Origin: Gymnopilus junonius
Lineage: Eukaryota > Basidiomycota > Agaricomycetes > Agaricales > Galerinaceae
DNA: 64,000 nucleotides
Assembly: GCA_015501075.1 (NCBI GenBank)
Contig: JADNYJ010000050.1
Location: 181,696-245,695 of the forward strand
Reading direction: 5' to 3'
Shown one piece after another: positions 43,026 through 53,980 of this stretch (within the stretch, counting starts at the first letter, position 1; each line of letters opens with the position of its first letter). The translations under genes were made by a program, and so were the position numbers. The notes beneath the pieces were generated by a model. It searched no databases, was not told where the DNA came from, and saw only the letters and a list, made by a program, of their open reading frames with translations.

Positions 43026-44645
43026 CTAATCTGACACATGCTGTCGGATCTCAACTATAGCACTGCATGGAGTGGTTAGCCCACCCACCCATCGCAGCGT
43101 TCTTCGGACACCCCGTTTGCATTGGGATCCAAGAGTATGTGTCGGGAAGTGCTTCGTGCACTTCCGCCCAACGACACTGCTCTGCTGTAGCCTGTAGGCA
43201 CCTAGTTTTTGGACATCCCTCTCTGATTTGTCAGAGATCCCTTTCCTCAACGCGGAAGCTGTAGCGCCGGCCAAAGTCTGATGCTTGCCAACATATCCTT
43301 CATCATCTTCTTGGGTTTCCATCCAATCGCCCTTGACCCTTGACCGTTCTGCTTTACATCTTGAGTTTCCGCCCAAAGTTGTACCTTTCGGAAAGAATTC
43401 CTCCGCTGAAAATGGGGTAGGAGTCAATTCTGTGCTTTTCCCAAGCATAACCATTATGTTTCTGATGGTTTCGGAAACCTCATATAGTGTGTGTTCACCA
43501 TTTTCTCCAAAGTGAAATCCTGATTCACCATGTCCGAAGTGCAGGCTGAGCTGGTGTTGTTTGTTTGAGCAATCATGAACAATCAGGTCGAAGATAAGAA
43601 CATATAAGTCGGTGACTGCAATTGTGCGAAATAAGACCAAGTACAAATGCACTGTCCATATGATTCACCATCGTTGATGTGAACATTAGGCCAAATGTTC
43701 TTTCCTTGACCGATCACTTCCGCCTGCCCATGAGCAAGGCTGAGTTGAACAAGCCTAGGAATTTGTTGAGAATGTGCATGTTGTAGACCAACGTCGACAA
43801 GAGGGCTGGAAGCAATGCCAAAAATAGTACTCAGCAGGACTATGTATGCCTTGAGGTAACCTTTCACGCAGTTTCAGAAACACAGTTAAGGCAAGGCAGG
43901 TTCCAGGGCATCACCTTCACTGTCCGCATTTACCAGTGCTAGATCGACAGGATGATGGAGTCATGCGATGGGCAACAAATGTATTTGATCAATATTCAAA
44001 TCAGAATAAATTGTATTGGTTGCAAATATGCTGTTAGCATCATCTGCCAAAACACCTGAGGCATTAGAGAGTAAATTCAGTCTGGACATTCAAGGATATA
44101 CGTTATCTCTGCTAACCTGTACCAGACTTCAAGGACCAACTGATGTTGAGGAAGCGTCAGCTTTATTGAAGCCCAAATCAAAGGCAATTGTGATACTGAC
44201 AGTGTGAATGAGAGAAGAAGTTTTGCTTATCTTTTCATATCATTCTTTAAGCCCTCGCAGAATCGCGTTGGCAGCATCTAGATGGTCAGCATCCACCTAA
44301 GACATTGATCAGCATAGTGCTTGAATTGATGCAAGTATTGTAATAGATACACAGGTGAAGACGAAATCTGAATCCCCTGCTAGTTTCTGAAGCACACTCA
44401 GATCAGAGTAAGAGCCAATAATGACATGGATCCCCATGGACCAGAATTGTGATGCCTCCGATGCATCTCTTATGAGAATCATGATATGGAAGGTTTCGGA
44501 GAGGGAATGAGATAACAGGCATGTTAAAATGCTACCACCAATGTACCCTACAAATTTAAATATGATCAGTGAGCAGAGTCAACAATCAGAATCTCGACAA
44601 GTGTTCACCAGTTGCTCCAGTAAGCAAGATGTGGCTTTTGATCAT
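43026..44645 (-). pseudogene. Decayed NAD(P)-binding extended SDR / NmrA-like gene
   Basis: The frame starts at ATG 44645 (MIKSHILLTGATG, then YIGGSILTCLL after an intron), a Rossmann dinucleotide site (GATGYIG). It continues IGSYSDLSVLQKLAGDSDFV, VDADHLDAANAILRGLKE, then a TGA stop where an Arg codon is expected, YEKISKTSSLIHT. Later pieces are GVLADDANSIFATNTIYSDL, a second TGA, PVDLALVNADSEG, STIFGIASSPLVDVG and GFHFGENGEHTLYEVSETI, ending near GGNSRCKAERSRV. This is the order of an extended, epimerase-like NAD-binding protein. At least two nonsense codons break it. A gypsy element is inserted within 20 bp upstream of the start codon. The true 3' end is unclear; the listed end is that of the open frame. 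Confidence 0.8.
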
Positions 44646-44662
44646 AAGGTGACCATGGGTAT

Positions 44663-45133
44663 TGTTAAGTTCTTGACAAAGGGAAGGGCGGAGTAGGCAG
44701 AGGAGATCCACGTCAGAGCTATGTCAGAGTACGTCGGTGTCAGAGTTGGTCTTAGCGCAATGTATGTAGACATAGGGTTGAGACTTCAGCTTCAACATGT
44801 GTGTTGTGCTCCATTGTCTGGACATTGTCTCAAATTTGGAGTCAGATCAGAACAAGAGAGTGGAGTAGAGAGCGTGGATTGATTAATGAACAATATATGA
44901 ACTGAGGTACCTAATAATAGTTCTAAGGTTTTTATACTATGGAGGAAACTAAGCGGAGACCATACATGTACTAGTGAGCAGGCAGATGTGTAAGTTATTC
45001 TGGCTACTCGGAGTTGACTAGCTAATGTAATCTAAGTGTCTACATGTTCTGGGACTTGTAGTACTTTGAGGGGATCATGAGGTCAGAGTTCATATAGTCA
45101 GAGATCAGAGTTGGTGGAGGCGTATATATAACA
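44663..45133 (-). repeat. 3' LTR of the minus-strand gypsy element
   Basis: Direct repeat of 51434-51904; begins with TG and ends with CA. The left flank is the target duplication GGTAT. Near its right end, AT-rich TATATATA may be the LTR promoter on the minus strand. Confidence 0.92.
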
Positions 45134-45136
45134 GTA

Positions 45137-45146
45137 TTTCCCCCTT
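45137..45146 (-). other. Polypurine tract of the minus-strand gypsy element
   Basis: On the minus strand AAGGGGGAAA lies three bases from the 3' LTR start, the expected position of the plus-strand primer. Confidence 0.75.
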
Positions 45147-45260
45147 AGGCTGAACCTTGAGGCCTGTGCATGGGAATGGTCACATGCTGGTTGGTTTTGG
45201 TTGTTTGAAATTTTCATTCAGTCCTCTCTTCAATATTGTCATTCTACCTCCCCCATCGAG

Positions 45261-46030
45261 ATGTTGCACACCGATTCTGACTTGGAGGATTTCGAAGACC
45301 TCGAAGACCTCGAAGCGCAGGAGCAGAAACTTGCGCTCCAGAGGGAAGAGCTTCATTGGAAGTGAGAACAAATAGAGCAGAAGCAATGGGAGGCAGAGGA
45401 GCATGCAGAGGCGGAATGGGCAGCAGAAGAAGCATGGAAGGTGGCTGAGGTGGAGGAGGCAGGAGGGAGAAGGCAGCAGAGCAGAGTGGAGTAAAACCAT
45501 GAAGGGAAAGAAGAAGGCGCAGCCAAAGGAGAAGGTGGCTGCAATGCAGCAGAAGGCAGTTGCAATGGGAGTCAGCCGGAGTGTAAAGGCGATGGTTGGA
45601 GTCATCTGCATTCAGTGCATGCGGGGGGGGTGAAGTGCCTATGGCCAAGGTAAGTCCATTTTTAATTTTTCTTTGTTATGATTTAATTTTGACTTGTGAT
45701 TTGTTTTTAGGGAGGGTACCAGCAAGGCAGCATCATGCAAGCACTGCCAAGTGCAGCGCAAGGGTTGCAAGATTGGTGGAGGAGCTGCAGGTCAGAGGGT
45801 AGGGGAGTCAGAGGTATGACCAGCCAAGGTGATGGGGTGGCAAAGCCCAAGCCCAAGATGATGGCAGAGGTGCAGAAAGGGCGGGTATCGAGCACATTGC
45901 TCGATACCTGAGGGAGATCCGGGACTTGTTGGAAGCCATGTCCTGGATTCAAGATCCCCATATGCACCATCGGAGCGAGTGATTGGAGTACATACCATCA
46001 GACCAGGAGGGAATCAAGCAGAGGCAGAGT
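45261..46030 (+). pseudogene. Antisense, intron-containing frame with Zn2Cys6-like cysteine pattern inside the gypsy element
   Basis: On the strand opposite to pol, a frame starts MLHTDSDLEDFEDLEDLEAQ and runs into a Glu/Ala/Arg coiled coil (to about 45480), with two stops where Arg codons would fit. Then come cysteines CIQC at 45607-45618 and a third at 45636. A spliceosomal intron (GTAAGT at 45650 to TTTTTAG at 45710) follows, then ASCKHCQVQRKGC (45736-45768). Counting one missing base in the G8 tract (45623-45630), the spacing is C-X2-C-X6-C-X12-C-X2-C-X6-C, the form of a fungal Zn2Cys6 cluster. The right end is not defined. Function is unknown; it might regulate the element or be a captured gene. 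Confidence 0.55.
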
Positions 46031-46310
46031 ATCTGAACGAGAGGTATGAGAGGGTATGGCAGCCTTAGATGCAGGGAAGAAGGTTGAGGTGGATGAGTCG
46101 GAGAAGGAGGTAGTCAGAGGGTGATGGGTGAACAGGAGGAGGAGAGGTCAGATGCAGAAATGAGGAGTGAGAGCGAGGGAGAGGTTAGGGTGTTGAAGAG
46201 GAAAAGGGATGAGTCATGGATTCAGAGGAGGATCAGAGGAGGAAGGATGAGGATGAGGATGATGGAGGATTAGAAGGAATGAGGATGTATGAGGCCAGCA
46301 AAGGTGCTCA

Positions 46311-49300
46311 TCAATAGATAGTAATTTTGTAGAGTTTTTTTTTTTTTTTTCTTTTTTCTATATACTTGTTTTTCTTGTTAATGATGTTTTTTGGTGAATT
46401 GTAAGCTAAGTGAGAGATGAAAGAGGTCCAGGTTTGTCGGGGTAAGTGGAGTGAAAGTTGGAGATGAGGTGGGCATGTGTTCAAGTTCAGTAGCTGGAGC
46501 CAGGATTGTTCTTCATCGGTGCCTTCATAACCTAACCAGCAAACCAAGTACAATAGTTTGCACTTGCATCATTGATCAAGCTTGGAGTCGAGGACTTCAG
46601 CGATTTCATATTTGATTTCACCTTTGACTTCAACAGGCAGAGGCGAGATTGAGTCTGATTCAGAATATCATTCAGAGTAAACAGTTCCAGCATAGAAACA
46701 TGGTAAATGGGGTGAACACCGTGCATGGAGTCAGGAAGTCGTAAAGTAAAAGAGTGTGTGCTGGCTTTGGCAATGATATCAAAAGGACTGTAATATTTTT
46801 TGGAGAGTTTCTTGGAGGGACGTGTGGTGCAGAAGAACTTTGCTTTGATGAATGCTTGCTGTCTGACTTGGAAGTTGGGGGGCGGAGTGTGTTGGATGTC
46901 AGTGGAGACTTGGTAATGCTTTTGTGATTCAGTGATAGCATTCTTGAGTTCTTTGTGTAATTCATCTAGATCAACAACAAAATCATGAGTGTGAGTGGAG
47001 GTGAGGTCACGTTTGGGGTGGATAGCCATGTTAGGGTAGTAACCTTTATTAGCAAAGAATGGTGAAATGCCAGTAGTAGCACTAGGAGCATTGTTGTAAG
47101 CAAACTCTGCAAGAGGTAATAGACTTGACCAATTATCTTGCTGATAGTTGCAATAAATTTGGAGGTATTGCTCTAGTGTCTGATTAGTGTGTTCAGTCTG
47201 GCCATTGCCTTCAGGATGGTATCCAGAAGTAAAATGGAGTTTCATGTCGAGTGCTTTTCCTAAGGATCAGAAGAAGCAGGAGATGAATTCAGGTCCATGG
47301 TCAGAGGTGACGTGTTCAGGGATGCCATGCTTGGAGAACACATGAATGATGAAAAGCATGGCAAGGTCTTCAGAGGTGCAAGCAGAGGTGGTTGGAATGA
47401 ATATAGCTTGCTTGGTGAGTCAGTCAACAATGACTAGGATCATGTCATGTCCATCGGACATCAGAAGGATTTCGATAAAGTCCATTGATATTGAATTCCA
47501 GGGACATTCAGGGATCGGGAGCTGTTTGAGCAATCCATAGGGTTTGTGTCATTGAGGTTTGGAATGCATACATGTCATACACAATTTGCAATACTTCTTC
47601 ATGAAGTCTCGTAGTCCAGGCCAGGTGTATTCACAAAGGATAAGACTAGTTGTCTTATTTTGTCCAGGGTGTCCAGCAAGGATATGATCATGCTTGTGTC
47701 AGAGGATGCAGAATCGGAGGTCAGATGCATCAGGAACATAGATGCATGATTCATGATGGGGTAACCATCTGGATCAAGGGACCAGTGTGGTTTTGGTTCC
47801 TTCATGTGAGCAAGGTAGACCAGGTCGGAGGGTAGTGCAGTGAGGATGTCATGTCAGAGTAGGTCAGAGTCCATGAGGGATACTGGCAGAGGGTGGGTTC
47901 AAAGAGTTGAGTGGCACGGAGGGATGCGGAGAGTTGTTCTTGGGTGAAAATAGGTCAGAAGTTGCTTGGGTTAACACTTGCATAGTCGCTATTTCCCCCT
48001 TTGGGATAGACATCCCATCATCTAGTTAAAGAGTCAGGTTTCATACTGAGATGTCCAGGGCAGAAGCGGATGACAAGGTTGAATTGGCAGAGATATTCGG
48101 ACCAGCAGGCTTGTCAGTGAGTAAGAACTTTGGTAGTTGTGAAATATGTTAGATTCTTGTGGTCGTGATGATGTCATTGGAGTGGCAGAGCCTTCCAGAT
48201 AATGTCGCCATACTTTAAACATGTCAAAGATTGCTAGTAGTTCTTTGTTGTGGGTAGTTGATTTCAGGACCTGTGAAGGCTCATGAGTGAAATGCAACAG
48301 GGTGAATCTCATCATCGGAGGTGCAGATGGAGAGGATCGCTCCAAGCGCATAGTCGGAAGCATCAGTTTCCACAATAATCGGACAGTCGGGAACCCAGTG
48401 AGTAAGTATCGGAGCAGTTGTAAATGCTTTCTTGAGCTTGTTGAAGGCTTTTCGAGCAGCATCGTTGAATTGCCAAGGGGTTCCTTTCCTAGTGAGTCAG
48501 GTGAGCGGAACAATGATGTCAGAGTAGTCAGAGATAAATCATTGGTAGAAATTCATGAAACCTAAGAAGGATTGAACATCCTTAATCTTCTTGGGTTTGG
48601 GCCAATCTTGGATAGTCTTGATCTTGCTTTCATCCATCTTGAGGCCTTCTGGTGAAAGAATGAATCCAAGGTAATTAACCATGTTCATAGAGAAATTGCA
48701 TTTGTCGGAGCAGGCATACAGACCGTGTTGTCGGAGATGTCAGAGGACTTTGCGAATGTGTTCCTTATGCTGGGTAGGATCATCAGAGTAGATCAGGATG
48801 TCATTGAGGTAAACGATGACAGACACATCTAATAAATCACTTAGTATGTCATTCATGAAGCATTGAAAAATGGCAGGTGCATTGGACAGTCCAAATGGCA
48901 TAACGTTCCATTCAAATGATCCATAGCGTGTTCAGAATGCTGTTTTCCATTCGTCCCTTCCGCTATGCAGACTAGGTGATAGGCATGTCGAGGTCGATAG
49001 CCATATAGATGCGTGCTTTACCAGCAGTGGACAGGAGGTCGGAGATGAGCGAAGCAGATATCAGTCTTTCTTCATGATCTTGTTTAATCCTCTAAATCAA
49101 TGCAAAGTCATAGTGATCCATCCTTTTTGGAATGAAAAGGATCGGAGCACTGTGCGGAGAGGTTGAAGGTCGAATGAAACCGATTCGGAGGTGCTCATCG
49201 ATAAATTCTTGGAGGGATTGAAGTTCGGATTGTGAAAGGGAGTACATATTTCCAACAGGAGGGAAAGTGCCAGGTTCGAGATTGATCTTGAGGTCATAAG

Positions 49301-49960
49301 GTCAATGGGGTGGAGCATGTCAGCTTTAGATTTACTGAAGACATCTGCAAAGTCATGGTATTCAGGAGGAATACTAGACAGATCAGGCACTTCGTCGGAG
49401 ATGGAAGCGCATGAGCAGAGATGCAGGATTGGAGAGGTGAACTGTGAAACTTTGAGCACCAGGTAACTTGCATGCTCTTGCGAAAGCAGCTGCATTGATT
49501 AGCGAGATGCGAGGTGCATCAGAAGATGCTACAGAGGTCGGAGGTGTCAGAGGTGTAACCATAGGAGTTGGCAGGAAGCGGAGGGGTCGAGGTTCCAATA
49601 ATGGAGGTGTAGGCAGCAGAGCTGGCCTATGGGATGACGTCGGAGCCGGGTTGTCAAGTAGTTCAGAATGGAAGTCAATGCGGCCCAATTTCCAGTCAAT
49701 CAACAGATTGTAGTGGAAGAGCCAGTTATATCCTAGAACCAGAACACAGGAGGAGTCCAGCGAGGTTATGAAAAAGTCAATGGTAATAGTTTCACCAGAG
49801 GGAATGTAATCGGAATGGAGAGGGTTTCAGTAATCATGTTGCCATAGGAGCCATCAATCAGTTTGAGCTTAACCAGATCGATCAGAGAAGGGAGTAAATT
49901 ATTAGAATGGATAAAATGGGTATCAACAAAACAATGGCTAGAGCCAGAGTCAATTAACAT
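46311..49960 (-). pseudogene. Degenerate gypsy pol (protease, RT, RNase H, integrase, chromodomain)
   Basis: Read on the minus strand: protease with LIDSGSSHCFVDTHFI (49960 on), a pre-RT segment VPDLSSIPPEYHDFADVFSK (about 49400), the RT active site at 48813-48796 reading YLNDIL, RNase H-like fragments near 48100-48500 (EPSQVLKSTTHNKELLAI), integrase core end (HFTSGYHPEGNGQTEHTNQ, 47240) with FAYNNAPSATTGISPFFANK, and a chromodomain (YLVCWLGYEGTDEEQSWL, 46553). Frames break many times, so no active polyprotein can be made. The first Asp of the usual YLDD box is Asn here, consistent with a G-to-A change. Confidence 0.88.
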
Positions 49961-50040
49961 TAGTGACTTAAGGTGGTCAGAGCGGAGATGTTAATAGAGT
50001 CAGAGAGAGTCAGGGTCAGAAAGAGTAGATGCATTGAGCC

Positions 50041-51427
50041 TTACTTCCTTTGTATGCACACAGCCAGTGTCAAGCAATCCCCAGTGTGTGTGAAGGGATG
50101 AGGACTGCTGACTATTTTTTTGAATCCTCGGTGCTGGGATTTGAAACTTTGGCGTGCATGCTTTTGCCTTGGAGGCAGAGGAAGTGGACTTTGGACACTC
50201 ACTAGCTCAGTGTCCAAGTGACCCACAGAAGAGGCAGAGATTGTTGTCAAAGCAGTGTTTGCATTCTTCGTGGTCAGCTTGCCATCCTTGCCAAGTTTGT
50301 CAGAGATGGAGTCAGAGGTTTTCAGCCAGAGGAGTTGCCTGAGTTGTTCTTGTGGTTGGAAGAGAATTGCAAGGACTTATTGTTGTTGTTGTTGTTATTG
50401 CCATGGTTGTGATTGGAACATTTGTTGGAGGACTTGTCAGAGGTACAATCGGACAGTTTGTTGGAGGACCTTTGTGCATTCTTGTCCTGTCAGGGCTTCT
50501 CATGGATGCATTCCCAGTAATGAGTGTCGATATCCTGGGTGAGCTCTCGAAGGTCTTGAGAGTTTGTGGCTTGCCACGGCTAGCCATAATGTCCTTGATG
50601 TGTTCCACCAGACTGGAGTAGTAGCAGTGTCAGAGAGCGATGCTGTCCCAGTGCAAGCAATAGACAAGCACTTGAACTCGACATTGTACTTGATGATCCT
50701 TTGGTTCTCAGGCATCTTCAAGTTTTCAAGGGCTACAGGGCATCAGAGGTCAGATCAAATGGACCAAATTCAGACTTCAGCATGCCAATAAAGGCTTGCC
50801 AGTTGTCCATCCATGTTCAATAGTTGTTGAGTCCAGTATTGGGCTCAAAAAATTCCATGCAAGGCCGCAAAGATAGGAGAGGGCAAACATAACCTTGTCT
50901 TCATTGCGGTGTAGGGCAGTTGTTTCGGAAGTAAAGGTTACACTGTAAAATAAAACTGTTGAGTTTCTGGGTGTCAGAGCTGTCGAAGGTGTCAGGCTCA
51001 TGGGCTTTGGTCTTGGTAACCTTAGGGCTATTGCAACGCCTGAGCTCTTTGGTCATGAGCATCATGGCTTCAGCGAGATTCAGAGTGGGGTCGTGGTCAG
51101 AGTTGTGATCAGAATGATCAGAGTGATCAGAGTGGTGGGGGTCAAAATCATCCCATCATTATCAGGATCGGGTTCACCACCAGGGGAACCAGGAGCAGGA
51201 GGTGGCAATGGGTTGGGACTGGTTTGTCTTGTTGATGAGGGTCCCAAGGGTAAGGGAGTCAGAGTGCTGAGGCTGGACGGAGGTTGTGTGTTTGGATGGT
51301 CAGGGTAGTCTCTGACATTCTGAATCATGATGGTGCAGGGATTCATTTTGTCTGCTGCACAGGAGTTGGCAGTAGTATGGGATGTTGTGGTGGGCATAGT
51401 CGGGAGTCCAGAAGCGTATGAGTTCAT
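50041..51427 (-). pseudogene. Degenerate gypsy gag
   Basis: The minus-strand frame begins at 51427 with a Pro/Thr-rich lead, then a capsid-like segment recognisable in mixed frames (FALSYLCGLAWNFLSPILDS near 50880). A zinc knuckle of the form C-X2-C-X4-H-X4-C lies at about 50228-50187 and is cut by a TGA right after the His. A (TTG)n run near 50389-50402 (plus strand) adds poly-Asn/Gln. Gag would form the virus-like particle. It cannot be translated intact. Confidence 0.8.
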
Positions 51428-51433
51428 ATATAC

Positions 51434-51904
51434 TGTTAAGTTCTTGACAAGGAAGGGTGGAGTAGGCAGAGGAGATCCACATCGGAGCTACTCGGAGTAC
51501 ATTGGTGTCAGAGTTGGTCTTAGCGTAACATATGTAGATGTAGGGTTGAGACTTCAGCTTCAATTGTGTGTTGTGCTCCATTGTCTGGATGTTGTCTCGA
51601 ATTTCGGAGTCAGATCGGAATGAGAGAGCGGAGTAGAGAGCATGGATTGATTAATGAACAATATATGAACTGAGGTACCTAATAATAGTTCTAAGGTTTT
51701 TATACTATAGAGGAAACTAAGCAGAGACTGTATGTGTACTAGTGAGCAGGCAGACGTGTAAGTTATTCTGCACTACTTGGAGTTGACTAGCTACATGTAA
51801 TCTAAGTGTCTATGTGTTCTGGGACTTGTAGTACTTCGAGGGGATCATGAGGTCAGAGTTCGTATAGTCAGAGATCGGAGTTGGTTGGAGGCACGTATAT
51901 AACA
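51434..51904 (-). repeat. 5' LTR of the minus-strand gypsy element
   Basis: Direct repeat of 44663-45133 with the same length. The right flank is GGTAT. Just inside it, on the minus strand, no TGG-starting tRNA primer site is visible, so the priming mode is unknown. Confidence 0.92.
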
Positions 51905-51909
51905 GGTAT

Positions 51910-53443
51910 GCATGATAAGAATTGGTCCACAAAGCACGTTAAGGCCACCAGTGGCCTAGACTATGAAAGTGTTGATTAGACCTACACCAAAGAACCTTCA
52001 TCAAAGCCTCTTTATACCTAGACTGAGTAGTGAATGCTGATACCCTAGAGACTGTGATGTAGTCAATGACAATCGATGATGATGCCAGTAACAGCAGACT
52101 AGGGGCTTGGGTTCTTTCCCAGCTGTCCCAGGGGCATGAACTCAAAATGCAAATATAGTAGCAAGCTCTGACACACTATAACATGTGATGATGCACAAGA
52201 ATAAACCAGACATTGATATTTGCAAGCAGTCAGTTGTGATTGTGAGAACACGCAGTCAATATATGTACTCTCCTTGCCAGTGAAAAGCTGGTATTGCTGA
52301 GAAGCACGTGGGGAGCTGGAAGGATAGGGACGGGGTCAAATGACCTGGTAATTGCCGAGGCTGGTAAACCAGTCCCCTGTCTGCAAGACCAACTGGACCA
52401 CAAGGTGGAAGTTTGACATTCCGACATCAAAGACGGCTAAAGCCGACCCGAAAGGACAAGTCTGCGAGGACTAAACTGCTCAGGATTCAACAGCAACCGG
52501 CTGCCGAGGATCACGCTGCTGACAACGATTACCTGCATGATGGGGTGTTGCGTAGAATGATGTAGGATGCTATATATAGCTTAACTCCGGGAGTAGCAAG
52601 GGTGACCATTCCTAACCCTAGCGATAGCGATATCGGATCGCAAGCCATGATTAGATAAAAACCACGGGATGTAACGACAAAAGTAGATAAAAAAAAAACA
52701 CGGACACTTAGAGTATTAACTGAGTCATACCGTGTCACACTACATAGGCGATAAACAATGTCATGTAAAACAAGCCTATGATATAAATAAAACACAATTC
52801 CAATATGTATTCTGTGCTTAAGCAAATTAGAATATATGAACCTTCACCATAACCCATATGTCAATGATTCATGGCAGAGGACTCTTTAGCCTTTTCGGAA
52901 GGCAAAATTATTCACTAATGAAACATCTTGAGGCCCAACCCAGTCGAGCAATGGGGAAAAGGAGATGCAAATGAAAGGATGCAAATCAAGACAAGTCTAT
53001 GCCAGGAAGGATTGGGTGTTATCAGAAATTGGAGTAGTTGCAGTGTGGTGTTTGGAGATGAGGACAATACCTGGAGGGACCAACCAAATGGCATGGAACT
53101 CAGTGTAGTATATATGACAAGTACAGTGATGCCTAATAAATTCACAAGCAGAGTAAGCATGTGCGCATGGGCTTAATGGAAGGGAGTAAGGTTGTTGCAG
53201 CCAATCTTCTAGAACTCAATAATACTTACTCTTCCAAAGCTTCTGATATTCAGTTGTAGTCCATCAATCTGGTCATTGGCATGCAAGTTAACTTGTTAGA
53301 AGATATCCTTGGGAATTAGTGGGCTACTGCTACTGGCATGCATTAGTGGGAGGATTGAAGACATAAGAGAATGCTAAGAGAAGGTCAAGAGAAACTTGGA
53401 ACTGCAGAACTGCGGAAGTCGCAGTCATTAGTTAGTGATACAT
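51910..53443. other. Spacer between two gypsy elements
   Basis: This is probably the original upstream flank of the NAD-binding pseudogene, now separated from it by the insertion. Only short frames exist (for example 53160..52915, -), with no motif. Nothing else is seen. Confidence 0.4.
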
Positions 53444-53636
53444 TGTAAGCATGCTCACACTTCATACTCACATAACTTGTCACAACGGACACTAGTAACA
53501 GTAACATTCCCTTTCTTCTGGTTACCACCATCATCTCGATATCTCTTAGATGCGTCTACTATATCCAATAGATACCTCATTCCTATTCTCTCGGTTGGAT
53601 CAGTCTTCAGTGTCGATGACCTTGCATCATCTTACA
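53444..53636 (+). repeat. 5' LTR of the plus-strand gypsy element
   Basis: 193-bp direct repeat of 58979-59171, with TG..CA ends. The left flank is TACAT. It is followed by a run of nine T's instead of a clear tRNA primer site. Confidence 0.93.
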
Positions 53637-53980
53637 CTTTTTTTTGAATAGCCAATTGAGGTACGAATTACCTGTTACTGTTGACTTTGTTGAACCAGTT
53701 CAATTGAACAGCGCATATAGTCATCAGACTTATCTGTCACTGCCTCCTACTTGTCTTGTGCTTCTGGGCATCTCCTTTTGCCATATCCAGCACCTAGCAC
53801 TGTCAACCAGCTTAAACCAGAAACAAATCCAGTCATAAAGTACTGCATACAACCAGTCTTCATACACTGGCAAACATCAGACAATCCAAGCACCTCCATC
53901 AGCTACCCCCCAGCCCTGTTCAGAAACTTCCTAGTACCCATTGAAAAGCTCGAAAATGTCCTGAATGTCAGACCTCTCCT

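Larger units (their letters stand above)
44663..51904 (-). mobile_element. Ty3/gypsy chromodomain LTR retrotransposon, complete but degenerate
   Basis: Two direct 471-bp LTRs (44663-45133 and 51434-51904), each reading TGTTA..AACA at its ends, are flanked by the 5-bp target duplication GGTAT (44658-44662 and 51905-51909). The polypurine tract beside the left LTR and the coding frames show that the element reads on the minus strand. It encodes gag with a zinc knuckle, protease, reverse transcriptase, RNase H, integrase and a chromodomain, all broken by stops and frameshifts. An additional antisense reading frame lies between the chromodomain and the 3' LTR. LTRs differ by roughly thirty changes, almost all transitions. 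It is not autonomous now. Confidence 0.93.

Noticed and set aside
45180..45648. Long Leu/Cys/Pro frames on the minus strand inside the gypsy element
   Set aside because: They are mirror frames of the acidic coiled-coil antisense frame on the plus strand.
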